A stretch of DNA of 52,121 bases from Paenibacillus lacisoli (GCF_030580655.1 NZ_JAUQTB010000019.1:1-52121); one strand, 5' to 3'; counted from the first letter of the stretch, positions 25,663 to 34,139 are shown. Notes: generated by a model not told the origin, from the sequence alone. Translations and numbers: made by a program.

Positions 25663-26451
25663 ATGAAAGACAAACAAATCGGTCTGGGTCTGTTCAGCCT
25701 GCTGGTCTTCATCTTCCTGCTCGGACCGCTGCTGATTATTTCCCTGACCTCGTTCGAGCCGGGACGTGTGCTGAAATTCCCGCCGCAGGGATTCTCCTTG
25801 CGCTGGTATGAACAAATTTTTGAAGTGAAAGGGTTTATGAGGACATTCTGGACCTCCATCGGGATCTCTGTGCTGGGCAACATCCTGGCGCTCCTGCTTG
25901 GGGTGCCAGCCGCTTATGCGCTCAGCCGCGCACAGTTTCGGCTTAAGGATACGCTGAATGCGATCTTCCTGTCACCGCTGCTGATCCCGGGGATTGTCCT
26001 GGGCTTTACCCTGATGAAATATCTCATTGCGGTCTATCATCTTCCGATGTATGCGGGACTGCTGATCGGCCATACCGTCATTATGATGCCGTTTATTATC
26101 CGGGTCATTGCCTCGAGCCTGAGCAGCTTTGACTTTGCGGTAGAAGAAGCGGCCATGTCGCTGGGGGCGGGCCGGCTGGAGGCTTTCTTCAAGGTTGTGC
26201 TGCCCAATATCAAGTCAGGCATTATCGCTTCCGTGCTGATCGCATTCCTGGAGTCCTTTAACAATGTGGACATCTCGGTCTACATGACCTCGCCGGGTGT
26301 CAGTACACTGCCGATTCAGATGCTGACTTACGTAGAGAACAACTTTGACCCGACCATTGCGGCGATATCGGTACTGCTTATGGTCCTGACCGGCCTGCTG
26401 ATGTTCCTGATCGAGCGATTCATGGGACTGGCATATTTTACGAAAAAATAG
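25663..26451 (+). CDS. ABC transporter permease (PotC-like)
   Basis: A 262-residue second permease subunit with about six helices and the EAA loop EEAAMSLGAGRLEAFFKVVLP. It starts 4 bases after the preceding permease, whose last codons (AAGGGG) supply its ribosome site, so the two are translationally coupled and should be made in equal amounts. It belongs to the PotC class and completes the membrane channel of the operon's importer. Confidence 0.92.
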   Translation: MKDKQIGLGLFSLLVFIFLLGPLLIISLTSFEPGRVLKFPPQGFSLRWYEQIFEVKGFMRTFWTSIGISVLGNILALLLGVPAAYALSRAQFRLKDTLNAIFLSPLLIPGIVLGFTLMKYLIAVYHLPMYAGLLIGHTVIMMPFIIRVIASSLSSFDFAVEEAAMSLGAGRLEAFFKVVLPNIKSGIIASVLIAFLESFNNVDISVYMTSPGVSTLPIQMLTYVENNFDPTIAAISVLLMVLTGLLMFLIERFMGLAYFTKK

Positions 26452-26475
26452 TCTGGATGAAGGGGGTGCCGCAAC

Positions 26476-27537
26476 GTGGCACTATTAACGTTGGAGAATA
26501 TCTCGGTCGCCTACGGCAGCCAGAATATATTGAAGGATTTCGATCTTACGCTTGAAAAAGGCCAGCTGCTGTCCCTGCTCGGACCGAGCGGCTGCGGCAA
26601 AACAACAACGCTGCGCCTCATCGCCGGCTTCCTGGAAGCGAATCAGGGGAAATTCCTGTTTGGAGATCAGGATTATACACGCCGCCCGGTTAACAAACGC
26701 AACTTCGGGATTGTATTCCAGAGCTATGCCCTATTCCCGCATTTATCGGTCTACGACAACGTGGCCTTTGGCCTGCGCATGCGCAAGATGAAGGATAGCG
26801 AGGTTCGCCAGCGGGTGATGCGGATTCTGGAGACAGTCAGCCTGGGCGGATTCGAGAAGCGTCTGCCGCAGGAGCTCTCCGGCGGTCAGCGCCAACGGGT
26901 GGCTATTGCGCGCGCGCTCGTCATCGAGCCGGATCTGCTGCTGTTCGACGAACCGCTCAGCAACCTGGATGCGAACCTGCGGGTGGATATGCGTGTGGAG
27001 ATCCGCCGTATCCAGCAGGAGCTGGGGATCACGACGCTGTATGTATCCCATGATCAGGAAGAATGCTTCTCTATTTCGGATCGTGTTGCCGTCATGAACA
27101 AAGGAAGCATTGAACAGCTGGATGCACCGGAAGCTATTTTTAAATATCCATCAACCGAATTTGTAGCCCGCTTTATCGGATTTCATAACTTCCTGAATTT
27201 TACGGAACGTACCGAACGGCAGAGTATGACTCAGCTGAGTCTGGGCGGCGGACAGGAATTTGCCGTCATGCATAACCCGGGAACCAGCAGCACCACCGCC
27301 CTGAAGGGAGCTATCCGTCCCGATGATCTGATCGTTCTCGACAAGGAGGATTCCGAGTCCATTAACGCCGTGCCAGGCATCATCAAGGTGACGACCTATC
27401 TCGGCCGCAGCTATCAGTATGTCGTAGAGACCGCTTATGGAACGTTTACCGCCAACCAGGAGATGGATACGCCGTTCCACAGCGGCCAGCGGGTAAGTCT
27501 GATTTTCCCGCCGGACAAAATTGTGCTTGTGGACTAG
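26476..27537 (+). CDS. ABC transporter ATP-binding protein (PotA-like)
   Basis: A 353-residue ATPase. Walker A GPSGCGKT (36-43), Q-loop FQSYALFPH, signature LSGGQRQRVAIARAL, Walker B LLLFDEPLSNLD and H-loop YVSHDQEE are all intact. A C-terminal TOBE-like regulatory region of about 110 residues follows, as in PotA/FbpC. Translation begins at GTG (26476) after AAGGGGGTG. It energises the operon's importer. Immediately after the gene a small hairpin with a T-run may reduce read-through into the adenine deaminase gene. Confidence 0.94.
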   Translation: MALLTLENISVAYGSQNILKDFDLTLEKGQLLSLLGPSGCGKTTTLRLIAGFLEANQGKFLFGDQDYTRRPVNKRNFGIVFQSYALFPHLSVYDNVAFGLRMRKMKDSEVRQRVMRILETVSLGGFEKRLPQELSGGQRQRVAIARALVIEPDLLLFDEPLSNLDANLRVDMRVEIRRIQQELGITTLYVSHDQEECFSISDRVAVMNKGSIEQLDAPEAIFKYPSTEFVARFIGFHNFLNFTERTERQSMTQLSLGGGQEFAVMHNPGTSSTTALKGAIRPDDLIVLDKEDSESINAVPGIIKVTTYLGRSYQYVVETAYGTFTANQEMDTPFHSGQRVSLIFPPDKIVLVD

Positions 27538-27545
27538 CAGGATGG

Positions 27546-27580
27546 AACAGCACGAGCACTGCAGCAGGATGCTGTTTTTT
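27546..27580 (+). terminator. Weak intra-operon terminator before adenine deaminase
   Basis: AACAGCA (27546-27552) pairs with TGCTGTT (27570-27576) and is followed by a T-run (27575-27580). The stem is only 7 bp with a 17-nt loop, so partial read-through is expected; it would lower adenine deaminase expression relative to the transporter. Confidence 0.65.
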
Positions 27581-27604
27581 CGCTGAAGACAGGAGAGACA
27601 ACGA

Positions 27605-29323
27605 ATGAATGCAGACTTATTGATACGCAATGTCAAGGTGTATAACAGCTATTACAAGAGGTTTGAAGACGGTCATGTGGCCGTGCTGGAAGGACGTTTT
27701 CTGTATATCGGGCAGGAGGAGGCGGATGCCTTCACAGCCGGCGAGACGCTGGACGGTCAAGGACAATATATGATTCCCGGCCTGATCGACATTCACCTCC
27801 ATATTGAGAGCTCGATGGTCACACCGGCTTCGTTCTCTTTTGGTCTGATCCGCAGCGGCGTCACTTCGATTGTACCGGAACCGCATGAAATGGCGAATGT
27901 ATTTGGGGTTGAGGGTGTGCTGGAAATGATGAAGGCGAGCCGGGCGTGCGCGGCCGATATGTTCTATTCCATTCCAAGCTCGGTGCCAGCTACCCCCATG
28001 GAGACGACGGGCGGTTCCATTGAGATTGAAGATATGGATCAGCTGCTTGCCACCGGTGAGATGATCTGTCTAGGGGAAATAATGAACTACGTAGACGTCA
28101 TTCGCGACCCGGACTGCAAGACCAATCAGATTTTGCGGCATATCCGCAAGCATTACCCGCAGCTCATTATCGAGGGGCATACGCCCAAGCTGATGGGGCT
28201 TGATCTTCATCAGCTGATCGCAGCCGGTATTGACTCGGATCATACCCATCAGAGCGTGGAAGGTCTGAAGGCAAGGATTGCGGCAGGTATGTTCATTGAG
28301 ATTCAAGAGAAGTCCATGATCCCGGAAGTCATGGATTATCTGATGCACCATGATGTGGCTGAACGTTTTTGCTTCGTGACCGATGACGTTATGCCGGATA
28401 CGTTTATCGCGAATGGACATCTGGATCATATCGTCCGCAAGGCGATCACGATGGGAATGAGCCCGGAGGCGGCTGTCTATGCCGCGACCTATACACCGGC
28501 ACAGCGGATGAAGATGAGCGACCGCGGCAGCATAGCGCCTGGCAAAATCGCCGACTTCGTGCTGCTGTCTGATCTGGAGAGTCTGCACATCAGCCAGGTA
28601 TACAAGAGCGGTGTGAAGCAGTTCGACCGGTCGGAGGAATACATTCAGCCTGCCGCGCCAAAGGCGTTCCCGGAGCATTTCTACGAGAGCGTGAAACTGG
28701 GTTCATTACGTGAGGAGGATTTCCTGATCCGGACAGAGGTTGAGAACGGAACACATACCTGCCGGGTGATGATGGTCAAGGATGGCTCTACATTCGTGGA
28801 GGAGCATCAGGCAAAAGTTGAAGTGTCCGAAGGCCGGCTGGAATGGGAAAGCAGTGAATTCGGGCAGATTGCCGTGTTTGAGCGGTATGGTGTGAACGGA
28901 AATCAGGCGCGCGGCCTGATCGGCGGCGACACGATTAAACGTGGTGCCATTGCGACGACCTATTCGCATGACAATCATAATCTGCTGGTGGTGGGCCGCA
29001 ATCATGCGGATATGGCTCTTGCAGCTAACACGGTTATTGCATCACAAGGTGGTTTCTGTGTAGTGGAGGATGGCAAGGTGTTAAGCCATCTGGAGCTGCC
29101 TGTCGGCGGAATTCTGACGGAGGAGCCGCTGGAGGAGGTGGCATCCAAGGTGAAGGAGCTTCGTGCAGCGATGCACCATCTCGGGTACGTGCACTATAAC
29201 CCGATCATGTCGATCAGCACGCACTCGCTGGCGGTCAGTCCGGCATTGAAAATTACGGATTTGGGGTACGTGGACGTGAATGCTGGAAAGCTTGTACCGC
29301 TGATTGTGGGAGCGGAGGAATAA
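27605..29323 (+). CDS. ade: Adenine deaminase
   Basis: A 572-residue enzyme converting adenine to hypoxanthine and ammonia, close in length to Bacillus AdeC (577). Amidohydrolase metal motif HLHIESSM (~62-69), PEPHEMANVFG, EGHTPKL, the histidine/aspartate motifs DSDHTHQSVEG and VTDDVMPD, and the C-terminal adenine-deaminase domain with YSHDNHNL are present. Last gene of the ABC/nucleoside hydrolase operon: adenine freed from imported adenosine is deaminated to enter the hypoxanthine/guanine salvage route and to release nitrogen. AGGAGAGACAACG precedes the ATG. Ends in a very strong hairpin. Confidence 0.95.
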   Translation: MNADLLIRNVKVYNSYYKRFEDGHVAVLEGRFLYIGQEEADAFTAGETLDGQGQYMIPGLIDIHLHIESSMVTPASFSFGLIRSGVTSIVPEPHEMANVFGVEGVLEMMKASRACAADMFYSIPSSVPATPMETTGGSIEIEDMDQLLATGEMICLGEIMNYVDVIRDPDCKTNQILRHIRKHYPQLIIEGHTPKLMGLDLHQLIAAGIDSDHTHQSVEGLKARIAAGMFIEIQEKSMIPEVMDYLMHHDVAERFCFVTDDVMPDTFIANGHLDHIVRKAITMGMSPEAAVYAATYTPAQRMKMSDRGSIAPGKIADFVLLSDLESLHISQVYKSGVKQFDRSEEYIQPAAPKAFPEHFYESVKLGSLREEDFLIRTEVENGTHTCRVMMVKDGSTFVEEHQAKVEVSEGRLEWESSEFGQIAVFERYGVNGNQARGLIGGDTIKRGAIATTYSHDNHNLLVVGRNHADMALAANTVIASQGGFCVVEDGKVLSHLELPVGGILTEEPLEEVASKVKELRAAMHHLGYVHYNPIMSISTHSLAVSPALKITDLGYVDVNAGKLVPLIVGAEE

Positions 29324-29333
29324 TTCTATCATT

Positions 29334-29373
29334 ACAACAGAAATCCTTCTATAAGAAGGATTTCTGTTGTTTT
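29334..29373 (+). terminator. Strong bidirectional terminator after the purine operon
   Basis: A perfect 17-bp stem (ACAACAGAAATCCTTCT with its complement, 29334-29350 and 29354-29370), a 3-base loop, then a T-rich tail. It separates the operon from the convergent Nudix gene. Confidence 0.92.
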
Positions 29374-29448
29374 AACAAACGTATATTTGGTGGGGCTCTG
29401 AGCCCTGAGCATTAGTGATTGTTTGCTGTGCATAAGTCTATTTCCCTG

Positions 29449-29904
29449 CTATATCAGCTGAGTATTAAAAATCTCCAATGGATAACGAGTGTCATCGGTC
29501 AATCGACCAGCAATTTGCCGGATCACGCCAGGGTTTCGAAGCTCTTTATCTTGAAGCTGCTGAAGATCATCTCTATGTATCCAGCGGCTGTCTACAATCT
29601 CTTCTTCAGCAAGATCCAGCATGCCTCCCGTGACATTCCCGAGGAAGTGAAACAGAATCACCTGCTGACCGGTATCGCTAATAAAATTGTACACTCCGGT
29701 TGTAGCGGTGATCTCCACTTCCAGACCGGTCTCTTCCCTGGCTTCACGCCTGGCGGCCTTTACAATATCTTCGCCCTGCTCCAGACGGCCGGAGGGAAAG
29801 TTCCACTTGCCCTCGGCGCCCGGCTTGTTCTCCTGAATTATCAGAACCTGCTGGTCTTGCATCACGCTGACACTTGCTACGAGTATGAAGGTGGGCTGGG
29901 TCAT
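29449..29904 (-). CDS. Nudix hydrolase
   Basis: A 151-residue pyrophosphohydrolase with a complete Nudix box, GRLEQGEDIVKAAR followed by REAREETGL (GX5EX7REUXEEXGU). It cleaves nucleoside diphosphates linked to another moiety. Small MutT/YjhB-like members act as house-cleaning or ADP-ribose-type enzymes; the specificity cannot be derived here. AAGGAGA lies 8 bases before the ATG. Neighbour genes are unrelated. Confidence 0.93.
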   Translation of the reverse strand: MTQPTFILVASVSVMQDQQVLIIQENKPGAEGKWNFPSGRLEQGEDIVKAARREAREETGLEVEITATTGVYNFISDTGQQVILFHFLGNVTGGMLDLAEEEIVDSRWIHRDDLQQLQDKELRNPGVIRQIAGRLTDDTRYPLEIFNTQLI

Positions 29905-29946
29905 TGGCTGTGTCTCCTTCTAGTAAAATAAGCAATTTACACTGCG

Positions 29947-30334
29947 TTAAGGCAGATCAATGGTCAGATCCTGACCTGTCATGGTTTCTAATGAAATATA
30001 CTTCAAGGGCTTGCGTTCATAGGATACCGCACCGTCGTACAGATAGATGGGACGGATATATACTTCGCCAGCCGGAATAACGGCACCTGTGCGGTTCCTG
30101 GCGATGATGGTCAGCGACGTCCTATAGGCGTTTTTTTCTTTTTTGGTAACCAGAGTATAAGAGACCGGTGTACAAGCGTCCTGGATATGAATATTAGCCC
30201 TTGCGAATTCCCGGATATTCATAAAAGTCTGCGTTGTCTTCAGCAGCTGCAGCTGCCGCCGGTGTGATCCAGACAGGAAGCAGCAGGGAGAACAGCGCTG
30301 CCGTCAGAATTCCGGTTGTGAACCATTTTTTCAT
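29947..30334 (-). pseudogene. Small secreted protein interrupted by a frameshift
   Basis: An ATG at 30332-30334 preceded by AGGAGGA opens a clear signal peptide (MKKWFTTGILTAALFSLLLP, then an alanine-rich cleavage region), but this frame stops after 46 codons. The continuation lies one frame over (29947-~30222, ending in YISLETMTGQDLTIDLP). Removing one base from the AAAA run at 30223-30226 joins the two into one protein of about 128 residues, ...DNADF-MNIREFARANIH.... So it is a recent pseudogene, a phase-variable gene or a sequencing error. It follows the stalk-domain protein gene by 21 bases, in the same operon. Function unknown. Confidence 0.7.
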
Positions 30335-30355
30335 GGAATAGAGTCCTCCTGTCGA

Positions 30356-31303
30356 TCAAAGTCTGGCTTCATCTGGCAGCTTAAGCGTGAAGGAACCGGT
30401 TTGGCTTGAGACCTCGCCGTTGACCGACCACTTATCCCCCAGTATTTTCACATTACCAGTAGTATCAACGTGTCCTGCTGTAACATGTCTGCTGGTCACG
30501 AGCTCCCCGATGCGATAGTAAAAATACGCCTTGAAGGACGGCTGCACGCCGGTTGCATCAACGATGTGTCCATCCAGGAAAAGATGCAGTGTGTCCTTAC
30601 TGCCCACAGGGACAAAACCCTGCCAGGTTGCAATTATGAAGCCATTTTTCCATTCATAAAAGGTAGCGGTGCCATCGGAGATCAGGAAAAACGGGGCGGC
30701 CCGGCCTGTGGGAAACAGATAAATGGTCTCAGATCCTTCCATCTCCTTCTGATAAGGCAGCGGCTTGTGTGCGAAATGGGCATACTTCAGCCCCTTGGAC
30801 ATGACCCACTGACGGGCCTTCGCCAAATCGCCTTGCAGCAGCAGCGCTTCGTTAGAGGAGAGAGGGGATTGGATGGACAGGCTATAGCCCTCTTCCTGCA
30901 CAGTATAGCCGTACCATTGGGTGAGAACCCGGAGCGGTATGTATACCCGGTTGTTCTTCATGGGAATCGGAGCCGCCAGCTTCATGACCTGCTTGTTCCC
31001 ATTCCTTTCATAGAGCACTGTATTTCGTCCAACGGTGAACCCTGCATTGTGAGACCACAGCTGGAGGCGGGCTGTACGGGTAGGCGCATCCCAAATTACG
31101 GTACCGCCAAGCGCTTGGACTGTCGGATTGAGCGGAACCCAGGTCGTTCCGTGCTCCACGAAAGGACGGGCTTCGGATGAGACGGGCTTACCCAGAATAT
31201 TCATCTGGATGGGCGTTTGGGTATCGGCCTGCGCTGCGGCATTTACCGTTGTAAGGCTGAGACTCATCGCGGCAATGATCGTTATCAGGCGTTTGGTGAT
31301 CAT
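30356..31303 (-). CDS. Secreted protein with copper-amine-oxidase-N-like (stalk) domain
   Basis: A 315-residue exported protein. A signal peptide (MITKRLITIIAAMSLSLTTV, then NAAAQA) is followed by a stalk/Cu_amine_oxidN domain (VSSEARPFVEHGTTWVPLNP, ALGGTVIWDAPTRTARL, NRVYIPLRVLTQWYG), common in Paenibacillus cell-surface proteins where it is not a catalytic domain. The C-terminal ~170 residues match no family I know. I start at the second ATG (31303), 9 bases after GAGGAG; the first ATG abuts that site. The frameshifted secreted gene follows 21 bases downstream, so both probably act at the cell surface. Confidence 0.82.
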   Translation of the reverse strand: MITKRLITIIAAMSLSLTTVNAAAQADTQTPIQMNILGKPVSSEARPFVEHGTTWVPLNPTVQALGGTVIWDAPTRTARLQLWSHNAGFTVGRNTVLYERNGNKQVMKLAAPIPMKNNRVYIPLRVLTQWYGYTVQEEGYSLSIQSPLSSNEALLLQGDLAKARQWVMSKGLKYAHFAHKPLPYQKEMEGSETIYLFPTGRAAPFFLISDGTATFYEWKNGFIIATWQGFVPVGSKDTLHLFLDGHIVDATGVQPSFKAYFYYRIGELVTSRHVTAGHVDTTGNVKILGDKWSVNGEVSSQTGSFTLKLPDEARL

Positions 31304-31360
31304 TCGTATCATCTCCTCGCTAACAAGACGTCAGCAGGCACCATTTTGTTCCATATAAGT

Positions 31361-32230
31361 TTAAAAGATCTCCTTTGCATCGCGAGGGAGCTGCCGGATG
31401 TGCCGCAAATACCCGGTGACCTGGTTGTCTTCATCCAAGTTGTAATCAAACCCAAGCTGTTCTCCTACCCATAAGGAGGTTCTGCGGAACAGACCGGCCA
31501 TCGTAATAAGTGATTCCCATATCGTTTCTTCTTCGGCTGGGGGATAGCTGGCAAGCAGGTCATGCCAGTCGTTCTCGGTAAGATACTGCTTCAGGTATTT
31601 TCCCGCTTTCCCTGTACTGACATTAAAATGCTGTTCTACGCCAACCCGCCATTCCATCATTCGAATCAGCATGTCACGCACATAGCGAAGTGAATCCATA
31701 GCGTATAATATTTCCTGCCGCCACAGCCCTTTGGCCACATAGGTAGATACCCACCAGAATTCATTACAGCAATCAGCAAAGGCTTTGGCGGAGGGACGCT
31801 GTACCTGGTAATCCAGATCTGATGGAGATGGCAGCTGCGGCATAATGCCGTCTTTGTCTAACAGAATAACGGTAAGCCGGTCTTCCCGGCAGTAGGTCTC
31901 ACGTTCAGTAATTGGAAGAAGGGTCAGGTCAACCCGGTTGCCATCCTGGAACAGCATCAGATACGGATAGCGGCTGCTGCCGTCTGCGGGAAAAATCACT
32001 GAATCTTCCGGTGTCTGCAGGATAACTCGCTCCCCGAATACATCAATCCAAGTCGGTGTCCGGACGAAGGATCTCACATCCGTGACAAGGTAAACGATAT
32101 CGTAGTCCTGGAAAGGGTCGCGGGGTGCCCGGACATTCGTACGTGATCCGTTCATGGCTGCAGCCCGGATGCGTTGATCCTGCTGGGCCACGGATATAAT
32201 CAGGTTCATCATTTCTTGTTCGGAACGCAT
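31361..32230 (-). CDS. aadK: Aminoglycoside 6-adenylyltransferase (AadK-like)
   Basis: A 289-residue nucleotidyltransferase that resembles B. subtilis AadK from its first residues (MRSEQEMM) onward. The catalytic core reads NGSRTN, then FQDYDIVYLVTD (the GS-X-DxD metal motif), with FQDGNRVDLTLLP carrying a further acidic residue and FWWVSTYVAKGLWR in the helical domain. Such enzymes transfer AMP to the 6-hydroxyl of streptomycin. Chromosomal Bacillus copies give low-level resistance. No mobile element borders it, so it looks intrinsic. Activity and range need testing. Confidence 0.88.
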   Translation of the reverse strand: MRSEQEMMNLIISVAQQDQRIRAAAMNGSRTNVRAPRDPFQDYDIVYLVTDVRSFVRTPTWIDVFGERVILQTPEDSVIFPADGSSRYPYLMLFQDGNRVDLTLLPITERETYCREDRLTVILLDKDGIMPQLPSPSDLDYQVQRPSAKAFADCCNEFWWVSTYVAKGLWRQEILYAMDSLRYVRDMLIRMMEWRVGVEQHFNVSTGKAGKYLKQYLTENDWHDLLASYPPAEEETIWESLITMAGLFRRTSLWVGEQLGFDYNLDEDNQVTGYLRHIRQLPRDAKEIF

Positions 32231-32333
32231 AGTCGGCGGCCCTCCTGTTGGAAATTTGTATCTATCTAGTGTAAAAGAGAAAGACAGCCATTGGAAAGTC
32301 CAAGTGGATGAGAAGCTGAAGAAATGATAAAGT

Positions 32334-32462
32334 GATGGTGAATCATCGTATCAAAAGCAGCGTAAAATCACAATCCGGTTGGTAGTCCGGATGCATGGAT
32401 GCTCCATGTTCGTAGCCTTCCCCCTCGGGATGTCCATCGCCGCTTGTATAACAAGAGGGGGC
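32334..32462 (+). promoter_or_regulatory. yjdF riboswitch leader
   Basis: The leader of yjdF contains a chain of hairpins: GATG/CATC (32334-32347), ATCCGG/CCGGAT (32373-32392), CATGGA/TCCATG (32394-32408), and a distal stem CCCCCTC (32420-32426) with GAGGGGG (32455-32461). The last arm is the yjdF ribosome site, so this stem would block translation unless the aptamer rearranges. The known yjdF RNA motif precedes this gene family and senses azaaromatic compounds. Assignment rests on position and structure; no covariance search was run. Confidence 0.72.
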
Positions 32463-32469
32463 TGTACCT

Positions 32470-32883
32470 ATGAAATTAACTGTATATCATGATGGGCAAT
32501 ATTGGGTAGGAATTGTAGAGATTGAAGACCAAGGCAGGCTGAGAGCGGGGCGATTTTTATTCGGGAGTGAACCCAGGGATCAGGAGATTCTGGATTTCAT
32601 TGCTTTTCGACTCGGCGAGGTCATGGATAACATGTCAGAGCATGTAGATTCCGCTGGATCTGAGATGCACCGCAGGATCAATCCCAAACGTCTGGCCAGG
32701 CAGGTGGCCCGTGAACTTGAGCAGATGGGAATCACTTCATTGGCTCAGGAGGCTTTGAAGCTGGAGTATGCTCATCGGAAGAAGGAGAAGCAGACCACGT
32801 TCAGGGAACAGCGGGAGGCCTACAAGGAACGGAAGCGCGAGCTCCGCTTGCAGAAAGCCAAAGCCAAACATCGTGGTAAATAA
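32470..32883 (+). CDS. yjdF: YjdF family protein (DUF2992)
   Basis: A 137-residue protein matching YjdF over its length: N-terminal MKLTVYHDGQYWVGIVEIED, central RFLFGSEPRDQEILDF, NPKRLARQVARE, and a very basic, helical C-terminus rich in K, R and E. The function is unknown; the family's riboswitch responds to azaaromatic compounds, so a role in handling such toxic or signalling molecules is inferred. The GAGGGGG ribosome site 8 bases upstream is paired in the leader hairpin. Monocistronic with its own terminator. Confidence 0.92.
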   Translation: MKLTVYHDGQYWVGIVEIEDQGRLRAGRFLFGSEPRDQEILDFIAFRLGEVMDNMSEHVDSAGSEMHRRINPKRLARQVARELEQMGITSLAQEALKLEYAHRKKEKQTTFREQREAYKERKRELRLQKAKAKHRGK

Positions 32884-32890
32884 GAACGGT

Positions 32891-32937
32891 ACAACCAGGA
32901 AGGCAGTCTTCGTTATGAAGGCTGCCTTTTTGGTTGT
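32891..32937 (+). terminator. Intrinsic terminator after yjdF
   Basis: AAGGCAG pairs with CTGCCTT around an inner CTTC/GAAG stem and is followed by TTTT; flanking ACAACCA and TGGTTGT extend the pairing. Confidence 0.9.
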
Positions 32938-33059
32938 GCAGGCTAATTTATATGAAATCTAGTTATCTTTATTTGGATTTAACTCAAATTGTTCAGAATT
33001 GGTTCAGAGGCATTTGATATGGTTGTGAGGCAAATCATTTGATGAGGAGATGTTGAGAA

Positions 33060-33650
33060 ATGGAAGCATTTACTGGAACGATTTTGCCTTGGGCATTAAA
33101 CTGGGCGCCTGTGGACTGGCTGCCGTGTGATGGTCGACAACTGAAGATACAACAGTATCAGGCTCTATATTCCCTAATCGGTGTCACATATGGCGGAGAT
33201 GCCACAACGTACTTCAATCTTCCGGACCTGCGCGCAAGAGTGCCGGTCGGTCAAGGTCAGCAGCCGAATATAACCACCAACTACGTTATAGGTACTGTCG
33301 GCGGTACAGAGAACACAACGCTGACAGCAAATCAGCTTCCTGTTCATAATCATACTTTTGCCGGAACAGCCAATATCAATGTAGGGGCACCTGCGAATAC
33401 AAGTGCGCCGACGACGAACACGCCTGCTGCGAATACGACGCTGTCTGTAGCTAAAGATTCATCCGGGGACGTAGCCAATATTTACAATACGAGCGCTCCA
33501 ACGATGATGACAGCTGCAATGTCTACAACTGCCAGCGTCAGCGGCAATACAGGAACTACAGGTGCGGGACAAGCATTCAACAACATGCAGCCTTATCAGG
33601 TTATTAACTATATTATTTGTGTCAACGGTATTTATCCACAGCGTCCATAA
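33060..33650 (+). CDS. Tail-collar domain protein (microcystin-dependent protein/MdpB type)
   Basis: A 196-residue protein with a phage tail-collar domain at the N-terminus (GTILPWALNWAPVDWLPCDG, then ALYSLIGVTYGG and FNLPDLRARVPVG). A Thr/Ala/Asn-rich repetitive middle follows, and the C-terminal motif QPYQVINYIICVNGIYP is typical of the family. No signal peptide. Bacterial homologues occur outside prophages and no other phage gene is present. Its stop codon overlaps the next start (TAATG), so it is translationally coupled to an acetyltransferase, and the large SLH surface protein follows. A role in an extracellular or surface fibre is an inference. Confidence 0.88.
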   Translation: MEAFTGTILPWALNWAPVDWLPCDGRQLKIQQYQALYSLIGVTYGGDATTYFNLPDLRARVPVGQGQQPNITTNYVIGTVGGTENTTLTANQLPVHNHTFAGTANINVGAPANTSAPTTNTPAANTTLSVAKDSSGDVANIYNTSAPTMMTAAMSTTASVSGNTGTTGAGQAFNNMQPYQVINYIICVNGIYPQRP

Positions 33651-34120
33651 TGTTAAGCAATATGGTGCTCCGGTCGGCCAAGGAAATGGATGAAGCTACG
33701 TTATTGAAGCTTTACTCTGAGTGCACTCCGGATCTGCAGCATGTGCCATTTCCGGATGAATTGAAAGTTCAGCTCGTTCAGCAGCAGTTTCTGGCCGAGC
33801 GGCACTTTGTGCAGACCCATTATCCGGATGCGGATGTGGGTGTGATTTTTGATGAAGGACAGCCGATAGGGAGACTGAATGTACATCGTGGCCCAAATGG
33901 ATACCGGGTACTCGCCATAGCATTGTGTCCTGCGTATCGAAACCGGGGGATCGGAACGAAATTGCTGGGGGACATTTTGCAAGAAGCAAAGGATAATTAT
34001 AAAGCAGTGAGATTGCAGGCGGCCTGGCATAATGTTTCCGCTCGCAGATGGTATGAGAATCTAGGTTTTAAGATTGTAGAAGATAAGGGAGTTTGTTACG
34101 AAATGGAATGGACTCCCTGA
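33650..34120 (+). CDS. GNAT-family N-acetyltransferase
   Basis: A 156-residue acetyltransferase. The acetyl-CoA-binding loop is seen in ALCPAYRNRGIGTKLLGDIL, and the C-terminal beta-bulge segment in AAWHNVSARRWYENLGFKIVED. The ATG at 33650 overlaps the TAA of the collar gene; an in-frame ATG 11 codons upstream has no ribosome site. The tight coupling suggests it acts with, or on, the collar protein or the surface protein encoded 20 bases downstream. Substrate unknown; protein N-terminal or side-chain acetylation is one possibility. Confidence 0.9.
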   Translation: MLSNMVLRSAKEMDEATLLKLYSECTPDLQHVPFPDELKVQLVQQQFLAERHFVQTHYPDADVGVIFDEGQPIGRLNVHRGPNGYRVLAIALCPAYRNRGIGTKLLGDILQEAKDNYKAVRLQAAWHNVSARRWYENLGFKIVEDKGVCYEMEWTP

Positions 34121-34139
34121 TTAGATTGGGGAGAAGAGA

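Noticed and set aside
33060..33650. Prophage, suggested by a tail-collar domain
   Set aside because: No capsid, portal, terminase, integrase or lysis genes surround it; the neighbours are an acetyltransferase and an SLH protein.
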